Assembly (NCBI GenBank): GCA_964399635.1
Contig: CAYNRU010000044.1
Location: 1-64,000, forward strand
Source: UBA4615 sp964399635
Lineage (GTDB): Bacteria; Pseudomonadota; Gammaproteobacteria; Burkholderiales; Burkholderiaceae_E
Direction of reading: 5' to 3'
Length of the DNA: 64,000 nucleotides
Under the pieces are notes generated by a model that worked only from the letters and a program-made list of their open reading frames with translations, did no database searches and was not told where the DNA came from. Shown piece after piece: positions 63,206 to 64,000 of this stretch. Both the position numbers and the translations under genes were made by a program. Every line of letters begins with the position of its first letter. Positions within the stretch are counted from its first letter, which is position 1.

Positions 63206-64000
63206 ATGAAGCATGAAGAGCAGGTGCGCCTGCTGCGCCGTGGACTCGGCCACACCGAGGCCGGCACCACCGACCAGGGCCGTGCGTCGCTCAGTCCGGT
63301 GTCGCGCTACCTGTCGCCCGAGCTCGTCGCGCGCGAGCAGCGGATGATCCGCAGGATGCCGGTGATGGTGGGCGCGTCGTCCACGGTGGCCCGGCCCGGC
63401 GACTGGTTCACCCACCATCATTCGGGCGTGCCGATCGTCGTGACGCGGGACGCCGACGGCGTGCTGCGTGCCTTCCTGAACGCCTGCCGGCATCGCGGCG
63501 CCCAGGTCGCGGTCGGGGCCTGCGGCGAGGGCCGGCGCAATTTCGTCTGCCCCTACCACTCCTGGACCTACGAGCTGAACGGCAGCCTGCGCGGCCTGCC
63601 GCACCCGCAGGAGTTTCCCGACCTCGATCGCAGCCGGCACGCACTCGTGCCGCTGCAGGTTGCGGAGTCGATGGGGCTGGTGTGGGTCGTCCCGACACCG
63701 GGTTCGACGCTGGACATCCATGCGTGGCTGGGTCCGATGGCCGAGGACCTGAAGTCCTTCGGCTATGACGGCTTCGTGCAGTACGAGACCAAGGTGTTCG
63801 AGACCCGCGCGGACTGGAAGCTGCTGGCCGACGCCAACCTCGAGACCTACCACGTGCGTTACCTGCACCGCGACACCATCTCGACGATCTTCCAGGACAA
63901 CCGCATGGTCGCCGATCCGTTCGGGGACCACTGGCGGATCGCGATCCCCAAGGCCTCGATCGCAGCGCTCAAGGACCTGCCGCAGTCGCAGTGGCGGCTG
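63206..64000 (+). CDS. Rieske-type aromatic ring-hydroxylating dioxygenase large subunit (partial, 3' end outside window)
   Basis: 265 codons seen; the frame is open at the right edge. The Rieske [2Fe-2S] site is CRH (C94, H96) and CPYHSW (C115, H118). The catalytic domain's mononuclear iron motif is NLETYHVRYLH (H216, H221). Such oxygenases add O2 to aromatic rings or demethylate amines such as carnitine- or betaine-like substrates; the class cannot be fixed from this part. ATG 63206 has GGGAGA upstream. The 239-bp region before it holds the icd terminator and a TATATT sequence (63084-63089) without a clear -35. Confidence 0.92.
   Translation, partial: MKHEEQVRLLRRGLGHTEAGTTDQGRASLSPVSRYLSPELVAREQRMIRRMPVMVGASSTVARPGDWFTHHHSGVPIVVTRDADGVLRAFLNACRHRGAQVAVGACGEGRRNFVCPYHSWTYELNGSLRGLPHPQEFPDLDRSRHALVPLQVAESMGLVWVVPTPGSTLDIHAWLGPMAEDLKSFGYDGFVQYETKVFETRADWKLLADANLETYHVRYLHRDTISTIFQDNRMVADPFGDHWRIAIPKASIAALKDLPQSQWRL

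Overview
The window is chromosomal DNA of a very GC-rich (roughly 70%) betaproteobacterium, most likely of the order Burkholderiales. Pointers are a Bug-type tripartite tricarboxylate transporter binding protein, a phasin (polyhydroxyalkanoate storage), Kdo and lipid A genes (outer membrane), the rimP-nusA-infB-rbfA-truB order, and the exbB-exbD-lpxK-trm112-kdsB-adk order. No insertion sequence, prophage, CRISPR array or plasmid gene was seen. Because of the GC content, many very long antisense frames are open; they are not genes.

Left part (1-9.9 kb): the C-terminal half of HrpA helicase heads a tight set with a beta-propeller protein, a polysaccharide deacetylase, a sterol desaturase-like membrane enzyme and a CinA/MoaB-like protein. 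A divergent phasin/histone-deacetylase-like pair follows, with a consensus sigma70 promoter bracketed by two near-identical 17-bp repeats. Then come an EamA transporter, the remnant of a zinc-type alcohol dehydrogenase and a PBP7-type endopeptidase.

10-20 kb: an IclR regulator is divergent from lutAB (iron-sulfur lactate oxidation genes, without lutC beside them), with a 15-bp palindrome in the shared promoter region. Next are a B12-binding radical SAM protein, a cobalt-type nitrile hydratase operon (alpha, beta, accessory) and, on the other strand, a nudix-aat-bpt-pyrD run holding both leucyl-type N-degron transferases. An initiator tRNA-fMet with its own promoter and terminator closes this block.

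20-38 kb: Bug protein, alpha/beta hydrolase, DUF1653-HD fusion, S8 protease with an autotransporter-like C-terminus and a truncated KGG-repeat gene are followed by housekeeping genes: scpB and rluB (overlapping, both with long low-complexity tails), then rimP-nusA-infB-rbfA-truB behind a promoter-terminator leader that looks like an attenuator, then typA and a small lipoprotein.

38-54 kb: Old Yellow Enzyme with LysR regulator, CNT nucleoside transporter, a small membrane protein (DUF6394-like) next to a K+ channel with two TrkA-N domains, acyl-CoA synthetase, two short-chain dehydrogenases, gamma-glutamyltransferase and an amidase. The membrane pyrophosphatase here is unusual: its C-terminus is fused through an Ala/Pro linker to an OmpA-type peptidoglycan-binding domain.

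54-64 kb: the minus-strand run exbB-exbD-lpxK-trm112-kdsB-adk, a 358-bp intergenic region with two DnaA-box-like sites and an AT-rich island, then xseA, sodB, a DUF192 protein, icd with a strong terminator, and the start of a Rieske ring-hydroxylating oxygenase cut by the right edge.
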